Shown here: piece after piece, positions 55,006 to 63,207 of the stretch
Position numbering within the stretch: the stretch's first letter is position 1
Layout of the letters: each line of letters starts with the position of its first letter
DNA from: Mycobacterium sp. Aquia_216
GTDB lineage: Bacteria; Actinomycetota; Actinomycetes; Mycobacteriales; Mycobacteriaceae
Length of the DNA stretch: 64,000 nucleotides
Assembly (NCBI RefSeq): GCF_026723865.1
Contig: NZ_CP113529.1
Location: forward strand, 5,208,001-5,272,000
Reading direction: 5' to 3'
Made by a program: the position numbers and the translations under genes
The notes under the pieces: generated by a model
Told to the model about the DNA's origin: nothing
Database searches by the model: none
The model's input: only the letters and a program-made list of their open reading frames with translations

Positions 55006-55247
55006 CGAGGCGTTGCTCCGGAATGTGTCAGCCACACCGGCCGTCGGGGATCCGTCGCGGGGCAGTCCAGCCACACCAAAGGCATCGGTTCCGTGACCTC
55101 CATGAGCTGCCGGACGGGCGGGGGCGCCGCGCCGGATTTCCGAACGAATGAGATCTCGGTCACGCTAACATCTTTGGCGTCAACGCCCCAAGTGCGCCTC
55201 GTGCGCGCCCCGATCAGCACCGGCAGTCGCGGCGCATCGATTGTCAA
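55002..55247 (-). CDS. Small 81-residue protein coupled to the acyl-CoA synthetase
   Basis: A short frame starting with TTG, encoding MTIDAPRLPVLIGARTRRTW and a Pro-rich middle (GAAPPPVRQLMEV), ending in a 4-nt ATGA overlap with the ligase. There is no signal peptide, membrane helix or recognised domain. The overlap, the operon position between SDR and ligase, and the codon use support expression. The start codon is uncertain because no clear Shine-Dalgarno is seen. The function is unknown; an accessory subunit for the ligase is one possibility. Confidence 0.5.
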   Translation of the reverse strand: MTIDAPRLPVLIGARTRRTWGVDAKDVSVTEISFVRKSGAAPPPVRQLMEVTEPMPLVWLDCPATDPRRPVWLTHSGATPR

Positions 55248-55270
55248 TTGTGACGACTGCCGGTGGCGCG

Positions 55271-56203
55271 TCAGACGACGGCGGGCGAGCCAGGATTCCA
55301 GTTGGGCGCCACCGCCTTGCGGTAGATATCGACAATTTCGGTCATGTCCGTCGGAACGTGATAGCCGGACTCGTCACAGATCTCGGCGAAGTGCTGGGCC
55401 ACCTTCTCGGGGGTGAAATCACCGTCGACATAGCCCGCCGTCTCTCCGACGAAGATTCTCGCCATACGTCCCGCACCGATGGCAAACGTCTCGCCACTGG
55501 CGGTGCAGCGCTCGTGCACGAGGAAGGCACACCCTGGCGCCACGAGTTCGGGTTTGGAGTACGCGGCCATGAATTGCGCGTTCGGGGTTTCGGGCAGCCC
55601 GGCCGCCAGCCGGGTATACGCATGCGGTGACACCATGTTGACGTTGATCCCGCACGTCCGCCCGCGGACCGCCAGGCAGCGCCCCAAACCGAACGCACCC
55701 ATCTTCGTTGCGCCATAGGACTGAATGGGCCCGTAGTCGGCACCGAACGACGCACCGAACAGGCCGGCGCTCGACGTGGTGAGCAGAATCCGACCGTACT
55801 GCTGCGCACGCATCGGCTGCCACACCGCCTCGGTCAGCCAGTGGGCCGCACTCAAATTCACCGCGGCCAGTTGCTCGAAGGACCCGTCGACGATTCCCGC
55901 ATTGTGAATCAGGATGTCGACCCTGCCGAACGCGTCCAATGCACGCTGGACGACGGCCGACGCCCCGTCCTGCTGACCGACCGAGTGCGTGTCGGCCAGC
56001 GCCGACCAACCCCGACTGCGTAGCTCAGCAACCAACTCATTGGCCGGCGCGGACGAAGCGCCGGAACCGTCGGGTTCCACACCGAGGTCGTTCACGATCA
56101 CGTGGGCTCCTCGGCTCGCCAACAGTCGCGCGTAGTGGCTGCCGACGCCCCGGCCGGCTCCCGTGACGATTGCCACCCGGTCATCGAATCGAAGCTGGTC
56201 CAT
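55271..56203 (-). CDS. SDR-family oxidoreductase
   Basis: A 310-residue short-chain dehydrogenase: VAIVTGAGRGVGSHYARLLASRG cofactor loop, NDLGVEPDGSG after the second strand, HNAG, TSSAG with catalytic Ser, and YGATK with Tyr and Lys. The length and the extra C-terminal region (about 235-310) resemble the hydratase/dehydrogenase-type SDRs of acyl-CoA metabolism (HSD17B4-like N-terminal domain), suggesting a 3-hydroxyacyl-CoA-like substrate. It leads the SDR, small protein, ligase unit; an operator-like palindrome lies about 190 nt upstream. Confidence 0.85.
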   Translation of the reverse strand: MDQLRFDDRVAIVTGAGRGVGSHYARLLASRGAHVIVNDLGVEPDGSGASSAPANELVAELRSRGWSALADTHSVGQQDGASAVVQRALDAFGRVDILIHNAGIVDGSFEQLAAVNLSAAHWLTEAVWQPMRAQQYGRILLTTSSAGLFGASFGADYGPIQSYGATKMGAFGLGRCLAVRGRTCGINVNMVSPHAYTRLAAGLPETPNAQFMAAYSKPELVAPGCAFLVHERCTASGETFAIGAGRMARIFVGETAGYVDGDFTPEKVAQHFAEICDESGYHVPTDMTEIVDIYRKAVAPNWNPGSPAVV

Positions 56204-56392
56204 CTGACCTTCTCTCGTGTCCCGCATAGTTCCGACGTCGGCCTGCCCCACCCACCACGGCGCGGCGTGGCCGTCGCGCGCGGCCGGGCCGGCGGTTCCA
56301 GCTACGCGGCGAATGGGAACGCTTCCGGTCTGGGCGGCACCGCACCCGCAAAGTGCAATGACGGGCCGTCTCGGCGAGCCAGCGACTTCTGC

Positions 56393-56403
56393 GATACAGT
56401 ATC
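56393..56403. promoter_or_regulatory. GATATNATATC-like operator, site 7 (symmetrical variant)
   Basis: GATACAGTATC keeps perfect dyad symmetry but has C and G at the inner positions. It precedes the SDR-ligase unit on the minus strand and the meaB remnant on the plus strand. Confidence 0.55.
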
Positions 56404-56410
56404 GTAGACT

Positions 56411-56812
56411 GATGGCGCGGTCGAGTGGCAAGGGCAGGCCACCGTCGTCATACTCAATCCGGGTGCCGGTGATGCGATTCAGGCGGCCAAGGCGGGACTT
56501 CTGGAAGTCGCTGATCTCATCGTGATCAACTAGGCCGACCGGCCGGGCGCCCGTGAACTTCGTGCCGAGACCGACGCCGAGATCCTGATGCGCACCGCGT
56601 CAACCGGGGATGGCCTGGCCGAAGTCGTTGCGGCGATTGATGATCGCCATCGCGCTGACACAGCCGCGCGTCGTGTGGTCAGGGCCCGCAGTCAGATCCT
56701 CTCGCTCGCGCAGATCCGGCCGCATTGCCACCCCGGCCTTGCCAAACTGACCGCTGCGCTCGCCGACGGGCGCTGCGACGCCCACACCGCGGTCGATCAG
56801 CTGCTGCGCGGC
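56411..56812 (+). pseudogene. Remnant of MeaB/ArgK-type mutase-chaperone GTPase
   Basis: One frame reads VVILNPGAGDAIQAAKAGLL, then EVADLIVIN, a TAG stop (56531-56533), ADRPGA, and later RTASTGDGLAEVVAAID and CDAHTAVDQLL. This is the middle and C-terminal part of a MeaB G-protein, which loads and protects B12 mutases. The stop replaces the lysine of the NKADRPGA nucleotide-specificity motif. The N-terminal half with the P-loop is absent, and about 20 residues are missing after RAETDAE. It lies next to a B12 mutase operon, so it is probably the decayed chaperone of that system. Confidence 0.8.
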
Positions 56813-56848
56813 AGCGGACGTTGTGTCGGGCCCGGCCGACGACGGCGG

Positions 56849-57919
56849 TCACCCCTGACGGGTCGGCGCGCATTCACCATGCTGATCCAGACGCGGCGCA
56901 GGTCCGTAGTGCGGCTGGTGACCAACAACCCGGATAGGACTACCGACCAGCCGGAATTCACCGGCCGTGATGACGGCTTCGGGGGCCTCCGCCAAGGCGG
57001 CGGGCAAGGTGCGTACCGCGGCAACCGGTACCCCCAGCGGCCGCAATCGCGATTCCCAGCTCGCGGCGGTACGGGCCGCCAGCGCAGTGGTTACCAGCGC
57101 GACGACGTCCTCGCGCCGGGCGGCACGTTCGGCCATGGTCGCGAAGCCCTCGATACCGGCTTCCGCCGCGAACAACGCCCAGAACCGATCGTGGGTGATG
57201 AACAATGCCAGATGTCCCTGCGCCGCAGGAAATAGTTGGGCCGGAACATAATACGAGTGCGCACCGGCCGGCCGCCGCCGGGGCTCAACGGCATTGTTGA
57301 GGTAGTTCGACGCCAGGTAGTTCAGTTGCGACAACATAACGTCGCGCAGCGAGACTTCCACCTGTCCACCTCGACCCGACACGATCTGCGCGAGAAGCCC
57401 GAGCGCGGCGGTCAGGCCGGTGGAGTTGTCGGCGGACGAGTAGCCCGGCAAGGTGGGTGGCCCGGACGGGTCACCGGTCAGCGCGGCAATCCCGGTGGCC
57501 GCCTGAATCACGTAGTCGAACGCGGGATCATCGCCGGCATCCAAGCCGCAGCCCGTGACTGCCACGCAGACGATCTGCTCGTTCCAGCGGCGCAGCGCAT
57601 CATAGGTCAGGCCGTACTTGCGGATGGCCGACGGTTTCAGATTCGCCAGCAGCGCATGCGATTCGGCGGCCAATTCGCCCAGCCGGGACTGCCCAGCGTC
57701 GGTGGTCAGGTCGATGCAGATGCTGCGTTTTCCGCGATTGAGGCTCGCGAAATAGGCGTCGCCGACCTGTCGTGAGATGTCACCACCGGGCGGCTCGACC
57801 TTGGTGACCTCGGCTCCCAGGTCGGCCAGCATCATGGTCCCGTAGGGCCCAGCCAACATGTGGCCCACCTCGAGGATCCGAATGCCCTCCAGCGGAGCGG
57901 GACCCGAAACGCCGCTCAC
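56849..57919 (-). CDS. CaiB/BaiF-family (class III) CoA-transferase
   Basis: A 356-residue family III CoA-transferase with the start GIRILEVGHMLAGPYGTMMLADLGAEVTKVEPPGGD, NRGKRSICIDL, FDYVIQAATGIAALTG and the catalytic Asp in SSADNSTGLTAALG. It is shorter than the usual 390-420 residues, the C-terminus being reduced. It moves CoA between acyl-CoA and acid, here perhaps loading a branched acid or recycling the mutase product. Its ATG overlaps the small-mutase stop (ATGA), and it converges on the meaB remnant. Confidence 0.87.
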   Translation of the reverse strand: MSGVSGPAPLEGIRILEVGHMLAGPYGTMMLADLGAEVTKVEPPGGDISRQVGDAYFASLNRGKRSICIDLTTDAGQSRLGELAAESHALLANLKPSAIRKYGLTYDALRRWNEQIVCVAVTGCGLDAGDDPAFDYVIQAATGIAALTGDPSGPPTLPGYSSADNSTGLTAALGLLAQIVSGRGGQVEVSLRDVMLSQLNYLASNYLNNAVEPRRRPAGAHSYYVPAQLFPAAQGHLALFITHDRFWALFAAEAGIEGFATMAERAARREDVVALVTTALAARTAASWESRLRPLGVPVAAVRTLPAALAEAPEAVITAGEFRLVGSPIRVVGHQPHYGPAPRLDQHGECAPTRQG

Positions 57920-58320
57920 CCTTGTTCCACGGATGCACGTGTCAAGGTCCGAACCTCGGTGACCAGGGTGTCCAGCGCTGTCCCGGTGGGGAACACCGCG
58001 GCCGCACCGACGTCCAATAGTTTTCGTACGTCCGATTGTGGGATGGTGCCGCCGACGACGACCGCGATGTCCCCCGCGTCGGCGGCGTGCAGTCCCTCCA
58101 CGACGCGGGTGGTCAGCGCGACATGTGCGCCGGACAGGATCGAAAGTCCCACCAGCGCAACGTCTTCTTGTACCGCGATGGACACGATGTCCTCGATACG
58201 CTGCCGGATACCGGTGTAGATGACCTCGAAGCCGGCATCGCGCAGCGTCCGCGCGACGATCTTGGCGCCGCGGTCGTGACCGTCCAGACCGGGCTTGGCG
58301 ACCAGCACTCGAGTGGCCAT
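57916..58320 (-). CDS. B12-binding small subunit of acyl-CoA mutase
   Basis: A 134-residue cobalamin-binding domain with all key elements: KPGLDGHDRGAKIVARTL (the DxHxxG cobalt-ligating motif), IYTGIRQ, VGLSILSGAH and VVVGGTIP. It is the small subunit of a split mutase like those of isobutyryl-CoA or 2-hydroxyisobutyryl-CoA mutases. The ATG at 58320 lies two bases after the large-subunit stop, and its stop overlaps the CoA-transferase start, so subunits are made together. The subunit looks fully functional, in contrast to the altered large subunit. Confidence 0.93.
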   Translation of the reverse strand: MATRVLVAKPGLDGHDRGAKIVARTLRDAGFEVIYTGIRQRIEDIVSIAVQEDVALVGLSILSGAHVALTTRVVEGLHAADAGDIAVVVGGTIPQSDVRKLLDVGAAAVFPTGTALDTLVTEVRTLTRASVEQG

Positions 58321-58322
58321 GT

Positions 58323-59900
58323 CTAGAAAACCACCGGCTGTTGGAACTCGCCCCACACCGATTTCAGTGTGGAGACCATCTCGCCAACCGTGCAGTAGGC
58401 GTTGGCGCAGTCGATGAGCCGGTGCATCAGGTTGTCATCTCCTTCGGCCGAACGCGCCAGTGCCGTAAGGGCTTCCTTGACGCCGACGCTGTCGCGTTCG
58501 GCCTTCACTTTGGCCAGCCGGTGAAGCTGCAGATCGCGGCCGCGCGCATCCAATTCGTAGGTGGCGATCTGCGGCGGCGGTTCATCCACGACGAACCGGT
58601 TGACCCCGACCACCGGCCGCTCCCCCGCCTCGACCTCCTGATGGTTGCGGTAAGCCTCGTCGGCGATCAGCCCCTGCAGATAGCCGTCCTCGATGCAGGA
58701 CACCATGCCACCATGCTGCTCAAGGTCGCGCATTATCTCGATGACCTTCGCCTCGGTGGCGTCCGTGAGTGCTTCCACGAAATACGAACCACCCAAGGGA
58801 TCCGCAACTTTCGCCACGCCGGTCTCATAGGCAAGAATCTGCTGGGTGCGCAGCGCCAGTGTCGCGGACTCCTCACTGGGCAGTGCGAACGGTTCGTCCC
58901 AGGCGGCGGTGAACATCGACTGTACCCCGCCGAGCACCGATGCCAGCGCTTCATAGGCCACCCGCACCACGTTGTTCTGGGCCTGCGGCGCATACAACGA
59001 AGCTCCGCCGGACACACATCCGAAGCGGAACATCGACGCTTTGTCGCTGGTTGCGAGGTACCGCTCCCGCACGATGCTGGCCCACCGGCGCCGTCCCGCA
59101 CGGTATTTGGCGATCTCCTCGAAGAAATCGCCGTGGGTGTAGAAGAAGAATGAGATCTGCGGGGCGAACTCGTCGATACTCATCCGGCCGCGCTCGACGA
59201 CCGTGTCGCAGTATGTCACCCCATCGGCCAGTGTGAACGCCATCTCCTGCACCGCATTGGCACCGGCGTCTCGAAAGTGCGCGCCCGCCACCGAAATTGC
59301 ATTGAATCGCGGCACCTGCGCAGCGCAGAATTCGATGGTGTCGGCGATCAGCCGCAGCGATGGCTCCGGTGGCCAGATCCACGTTCCGCGCGAGGCGTAC
59401 TCCTTGAGGATGTCATTCTGGATGGTGCCGGTGAGGTCCGCCCGCGGCACTCCCTTCTTTTCTGCGGCGGCGACGTAGAACGCCAGCAAAATGGCCGCGG
59501 TGCCGTTAATCGTGAAACTCGTGCTGATCTCGTCCAGCGGTATCCCGTCGAACAGGATCTCCGCATCGGCAAGGGTGTCCACCGCTACGCCCACCCGGCC
59601 GACCTCTTCCCCGCACTCCGGGTCATCGGAGTCATAACCACACTGCGTCGGCAGATCCAGGGCCACCGAAAGACCGGTCCCGCCCTGGCCAAGCAGGTAC
59701 CGATACCGCCCATTCGACTCCTCGGCAGTGCCGAAGCCCGAATACTGGCGAAAAGTCCACGTCTTGCCCCGATAGCCTGTCGCAAAGTTCCCCCGCGTGA
59801 ACGGGTATTGCCCGGGCGCGGCCGGCTCACCGGCGCGGTCAGCCGGTCCGTAGACCGGTTTGAGGGATATGCCAGACGCCGTCTGATAAGTGTTGTCCAT
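58323..59900 (-). CDS. Large subunit of a divergent B12-dependent acyl-CoA mutase
   Basis: A 525-residue TIM-barrel mutase subunit. Family landmarks are present: YRGKTWTFRQYSGFGTAEESN, FDGIPLDEISTS, GTIQNDILKEY and the substrate-radical His208. Tyr53 and Arg171 occupy the positions of Tyr89 and Arg207 that bind the carboxylate in methylmalonyl-CoA mutase. Other usual active-site segments are changed: GYH is GAH (206-208), RxHxQTxGxxLTAQ is RFGCVSGGASLYAPQ (292-306), and QSLHTNxxDE is QSMFTAAWDE (327-336). It therefore probably rearranges an unusual acyl-CoA. I start at the ATG at 59900. Confidence 0.85.
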   Translation of the reverse strand: MDNTYQTASGISLKPVYGPADRAGEPAAPGQYPFTRGNFATGYRGKTWTFRQYSGFGTAEESNGRYRYLLGQGGTGLSVALDLPTQCGYDSDDPECGEEVGRVGVAVDTLADAEILFDGIPLDEISTSFTINGTAAILLAFYVAAAEKKGVPRADLTGTIQNDILKEYASRGTWIWPPEPSLRLIADTIEFCAAQVPRFNAISVAGAHFRDAGANAVQEMAFTLADGVTYCDTVVERGRMSIDEFAPQISFFFYTHGDFFEEIAKYRAGRRRWASIVRERYLATSDKASMFRFGCVSGGASLYAPQAQNNVVRVAYEALASVLGGVQSMFTAAWDEPFALPSEESATLALRTQQILAYETGVAKVADPLGGSYFVEALTDATEAKVIEIMRDLEQHGGMVSCIEDGYLQGLIADEAYRNHQEVEAGERPVVGVNRFVVDEPPPQIATYELDARGRDLQLHRLAKVKAERDSVGVKEALTALARSAEGDDNLMHRLIDCANAYCTVGEMVSTLKSVWGEFQQPVVF

Positions 59901-59965
59901 CAATGTTTCCCCGCACTTTCGGCATGGCCAACTACGCGACCGGGCGAGCATAATCCGTTCATTAT

Positions 59966-59976
59966 GATATCATATC
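59966..59976. promoter_or_regulatory. GATATNATATC operator, site 8 (divergent)
   Basis: Exact GATATCATATC between the mutase operon (minus) and a membrane-protein gene (plus), 25 nt from the latter's GTG. Confidence 0.82.
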
Positions 59977-60001
59977 GTGAAATTCCGGATGGGAGTCAAC
60001 G

Positions 60002-60739
60002 GTGTCTACACGCAGTCAGACCGTCCTGCTCTGGTGGGGCATAGCTTTTACGGCTGGATACGCGCTCTCACTCGCGTTCCTGATCGGTATCGTGCCTCCA
60101 CCGCCCGCGACATGGACAGCTGAGCGGGTGGCCGATTTCTATCAACAGCACACCGGACGAATTCTGGTGGGAGCCGTGACGACATCGTTCACCAGCGCCT
60201 TTTTGATTCCGATATCCATCGTCGCCGCTCTGCAATCGGCACGCCAGGAAGCAGGCCGCCCCGTTTGGTCAATCCTGATGTTCACCGGCGGGACGTTCAC
60301 GTCTATTTTCTTGGTACTTCCCCCGGTTTTCTTCGGCGTCGCGGCCTTCAGGCCCGATAGACCCATCGCGCTCACCGCGATGTTGCATGACCTGGCACTG
60401 CTGTCGCTGTTCACCACCGTGCAGTTCTATATCTTCTTCGGCGTATCGGTCGCAGTCGCGTGTTTACGCGGCCATACAGTGCGAGATTCACCGTTCCCGC
60501 GGATCTTCGGGTATTTCACCATTTGGTGTGTGCTCATGTTCGAAATTGGTGGGGTCGCTTTCCTATTCAAGGCCGGCCCGCTCTCCTGGAACGGGCTCTT
60601 CATCTTCTGGATCCCGTTCTTCTTCTTCTTCATCTGGTTGACGACTCTGTGCGTGTTGCTACTGAGGGCACTTGCGGCGCAGAACCGCCACGACCCGTCC
60701 GGCGCCGATGTGTTGACCGAAGTCTCGTCTCACCGCTGA
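60002..60739 (+). CDS. Six-helix membrane protein of unknown function
   Basis: A 245-residue protein with about six transmembrane helices (near 8-30, 55-75, 88-110, 125-150, 168-192 and 200-225; the last contains a run of phenylalanines) and short loops. It has no transporter signature that I recognise. The start is GTG, with no good Shine-Dalgarno. It shares a divergent operator with the B12 mutase operon, so it is co-regulated and may help substrate uptake or membrane association. The 151 nt after it hold no clear gene. Confidence 0.7.
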   Translation: MSTRSQTVLLWWGIAFTAGYALSLAFLIGIVPPPPATWTAERVADFYQQHTGRILVGAVTTSFTSAFLIPISIVAALQSARQEAGRPVWSILMFTGGTFTSIFLVLPPVFFGVAAFRPDRPIALTAMLHDLALLSLFTTVQFYIFFGVSVAVACLRGHTVRDSPFPRIFGYFTIWCVLMFEIGGVAFLFKAGPLSWNGLFIFWIPFFFFFIWLTTLCVLLLRALAAQNRHDPSGADVLTEVSSHR

Positions 60740-60890
60740 CCGCGCCATGGCCTCGTCGCGATGCGGATGATTCGCGGCTCGCGGGCGATGTACGCGCCAA
60801 AGATGTTGGCAGGCCGCATCTGTGAATGAGTAGCGAGCCCAACGAATCGGTTTGAACACGACTCGCCCGGCCGGATGCCGGCTCCCTGGC

Positions 60891-62147
60891 CTAGCGCACC
60901 CGGACGCTGGCGGGTCCCGGCAGAATGAAATTGGCCCGCCATGCGACGTCATCAGCGGACTCCGCCAGTTCCATATCGGGCAGTGCGGCTATCAACGCAA
61001 CCAGCGCGGTTTTGAATTCCAGTCGTGCCAGGTGCGCGCCGAGGCAGAAATGCACGCCGAATCCGAAGGTGATATGACCGCCGTGTGGGCGGGTGAAATC
61101 GATCGTGTCGGGGTTGGCGAACACGGCCGGGTCACGGTTCGCGGCACCCAAGATCGCCACCACCGACTGACCTCGTTCGAACAACCGCCCGTCTAACTCG
61201 TGGGTTTCGGTGACCCATCGCCAACGCTGACGCTGGACGGGTGCACTCCATCGCAACAACTCGTCGATCGCGTGGTCGAACGGCTTGTCCGACAATGACT
61301 TCAGCTCGTCCCAGCGTTCGCGTTGCGCCATCAACCCGAGCACGGATTTCGCTATCGCGTTGGTAGAGGTTTCGTGGCCGGCCACGCCAAGTTCGGTGGC
61401 TATGGCGATGGCATCGAACTCGCTCATCGGAGCGCCGTCATCGTCGGCTGCAGCGACCATCGCACCCAACAGGTTGTCCCGGGGATCTCGGCGCTGCCGG
61501 GACACCGACGCGGCGAAGTACTCGACCATATGCGCCACCGCTTCGCGGCCCAGGCGAGCTGCCTCGGGTGAGCCTGCCCTGTCGACCGCATCTGTCAGAT
61601 CAGCGGACCACTTCTGGAACAGCGGCCAGTCATCGGGCGTTACGCCAAGCGCATCGCCGACGACCGCCATTGGCAGCGGGAAGGCGACGTCGGCGATCAG
61701 ATCGAAGCTGTCCTCGGATCGCGAGATCGCAGACTGCACAAGCTCGGTGGTGATCTCGGCAATCCGTGGCTGTAGCGCGGCGACGCGACGTGGCGTGAAC
61801 GCCTTGGCCATGATCGCCCTCAAACGACGATGGTCCGGTGCGTCCATTCCGCCCAGCCACCGTTGGAAGACGTGAGCGACCGGTTTGAACGCCTCGGGCA
61901 CGGCGTGCGCCATACCGACGCTGGCTGGATCGTTTGCATACCGATCACTGTTGGCCAAGACGTCGACGTTGTCCTGGTGCCGGAACAGATACCAGGAGCC
62001 CGGCAAATCAGACATCGACGCAAAGCCCCAGTGAATTGGGTCAGCGTCACGATAGCGCGCATACGTCGGATAGGGATCGCCCAGCAGCACCGTGTCGACG
62101 GGATCGAAGCGTGGCAGGTCGACCTTGTGCGGAGTCTCGACGGTCAT
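60891..62147 (-). CDS. Cytochrome P450 (second of two)
   Basis: A 418-residue P450 with heme-ligand Cys368 in FGFGVHFCLGAHLARLE, I-helix VAGHETSTN, and ELLRWSAP for the K-helix ExxR. GAMVAA and the general pattern are close to CYP enzymes acting on terpenes, steroids or cyclic hydrocarbons in actinobacteria. Its ATG overlaps the stop of the dehydrogenase before it (ATGA). It probably begins substrate attack or oxidises a side chain; the natural redox partner is not in its operon. Confidence 0.92.
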   Translation of the reverse strand: MTVETPHKVDLPRFDPVDTVLLGDPYPTYARYRDADPIHWGFASMSDLPGSWYLFRHQDNVDVLANSDRYANDPASVGMAHAVPEAFKPVAHVFQRWLGGMDAPDHRRLRAIMAKAFTPRRVAALQPRIAEITTELVQSAISRSEDSFDLIADVAFPLPMAVVGDALGVTPDDWPLFQKWSADLTDAVDRAGSPEAARLGREAVAHMVEYFAASVSRQRRDPRDNLLGAMVAAADDDGAPMSEFDAIAIATELGVAGHETSTNAIAKSVLGLMAQRERWDELKSLSDKPFDHAIDELLRWSAPVQRQRWRWVTETHELDGRLFERGQSVVAILGAANRDPAVFANPDTIDFTRPHGGHITFGFGVHFCLGAHLARLEFKTALVALIAALPDMELAESADDVAWRANFILPGPASVRVR

Positions 62148-63097
62148 TCTTGGGCCCTTCCCCAACTGTGGTTGTCGGCAGCTGGGGCAGCCGACATCTC
62201 CGAGACGCATCCCAAGTTTGGATCTGCGTACAAACCGTTCAATTCAGCTGCAGCACAGTATGGTTCAGCGATGAGCTGTGCCGCCAACGCCGCTCCCGGC
62301 AATGCCAACCGGCTGTCGTGCGCGATCGAAAGCGCCAGCCAGAGATCCTTGTAAGTCAGGTCAGCGACTCCTTGGACACCGCCGGCCTGATAGTGCGCAG
62401 CCGTGTGACCTATCGTGAGCCAGTTCTCGGCTACCCAGCTGCTTGCCGCCCCGTGGCCGAGCAGGCCAAGCATCTGATCGGCCGGGATTCCGTTTGCGCT
62501 AGCGAAGGACAACGATTCGTGGACGGCCCGCATGGTCATCGCAATGCCGATGTTGTTCGCCAGCTTCGCCAGTTGACCGGCGCCGGACGCTCCCAGGTGG
62601 GTGATCGTCGTCCCAATGGCGTCGAGAACCGGACGGCAGGTTTCAACGGCCGCCGCCGAACCTCCGACCATGACCGACAACGCACCCGAGGCTGCCGCGG
62701 CAGGACCCCCGGTGACCGGTGCGTCAAGGACCTCGATTCGTTTGGTGGCAGCCACCGCCGACAGCCGGCGGCACGTGTCCGGGTGAATTGTGCTGTGCAC
62801 CAAAATGATAGAGCCGGACGCGGCCCGTTCGATGATTCCTGGCGATTCCGCATCACCGATCAGCAAGTTGGTGACCTGTTGATCATTGACGACTGCGATC
62901 TGAATGATGTCGCAACTTTGAGCCATCGACTCGACCGAAGCTACGCTGCGGGCACCGCACCGTTCGAGCCGTGTCATCGGCTCGTCGCGAAGGTCGAAGA
63001 CCACCAAGTCGAGTCCGGCCAGGGCGACCCTGGTAGCCATCGGCTCGCCGAAGTTACCCAGTCCGATGAATCCGACCCGCAGCCCCGCGCTGTCCAC
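62144..63097 (-). CDS. 3-hydroxyisobutyrate-dehydrogenase-family enzyme (first)
   Basis: A 317-residue beta-hydroxyacid dehydrogenase: NAD fold VGFIGLGNFGEPMATRVALAG, substrate loop DAPVTGGPAAA, catalytic Lys in GAGQLAKLANNIG, and an all-helical C-terminal domain. Family members oxidise 3-hydroxyisobutyrate, tartronate semialdehyde-type or related 3-hydroxyacids. It is coupled to the P450. An exact operator lies 61 nt upstream. Together with the mutase this hints at methyl-branched intermediates. Confidence 0.88.
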   Translation of the reverse strand: MDSAGLRVGFIGLGNFGEPMATRVALAGLDLVVFDLRDEPMTRLERCGARSVASVESMAQSCDIIQIAVVNDQQVTNLLIGDAESPGIIERAASGSIILVHSTIHPDTCRRLSAVAATKRIEVLDAPVTGGPAAAASGALSVMVGGSAAAVETCRPVLDAIGTTITHLGASGAGQLAKLANNIGIAMTMRAVHESLSFASANGIPADQMLGLLGHGAASSWVAENWLTIGHTAAHYQAGGVQGVADLTYKDLWLALSIAHDSRLALPGAALAAQLIAEPYCAAAELNGLYADPNLGCVSEMSAAPAADNHSWGRAQE

Positions 63098-63157
63098 GTG
63101 TCTTCACTCCCTCCCGATCGGGGGAATCGTCACGCGCAGGGCGAAATGACTCACTGC

Positions 63158-63168
63158 GATATGATATC
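63158..63168. promoter_or_regulatory. GATATNATATC operator, site 9
   Basis: Exact GATATGATATC, extended as CGATATGATATCG, upstream of the hydroxyacid dehydrogenase-P450 unit. Confidence 0.82.
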
Positions 63169-63207
63169 GTGTTGCCGCATGAGCGTCAATTGGCCGGTCC
63201 CCGATCG

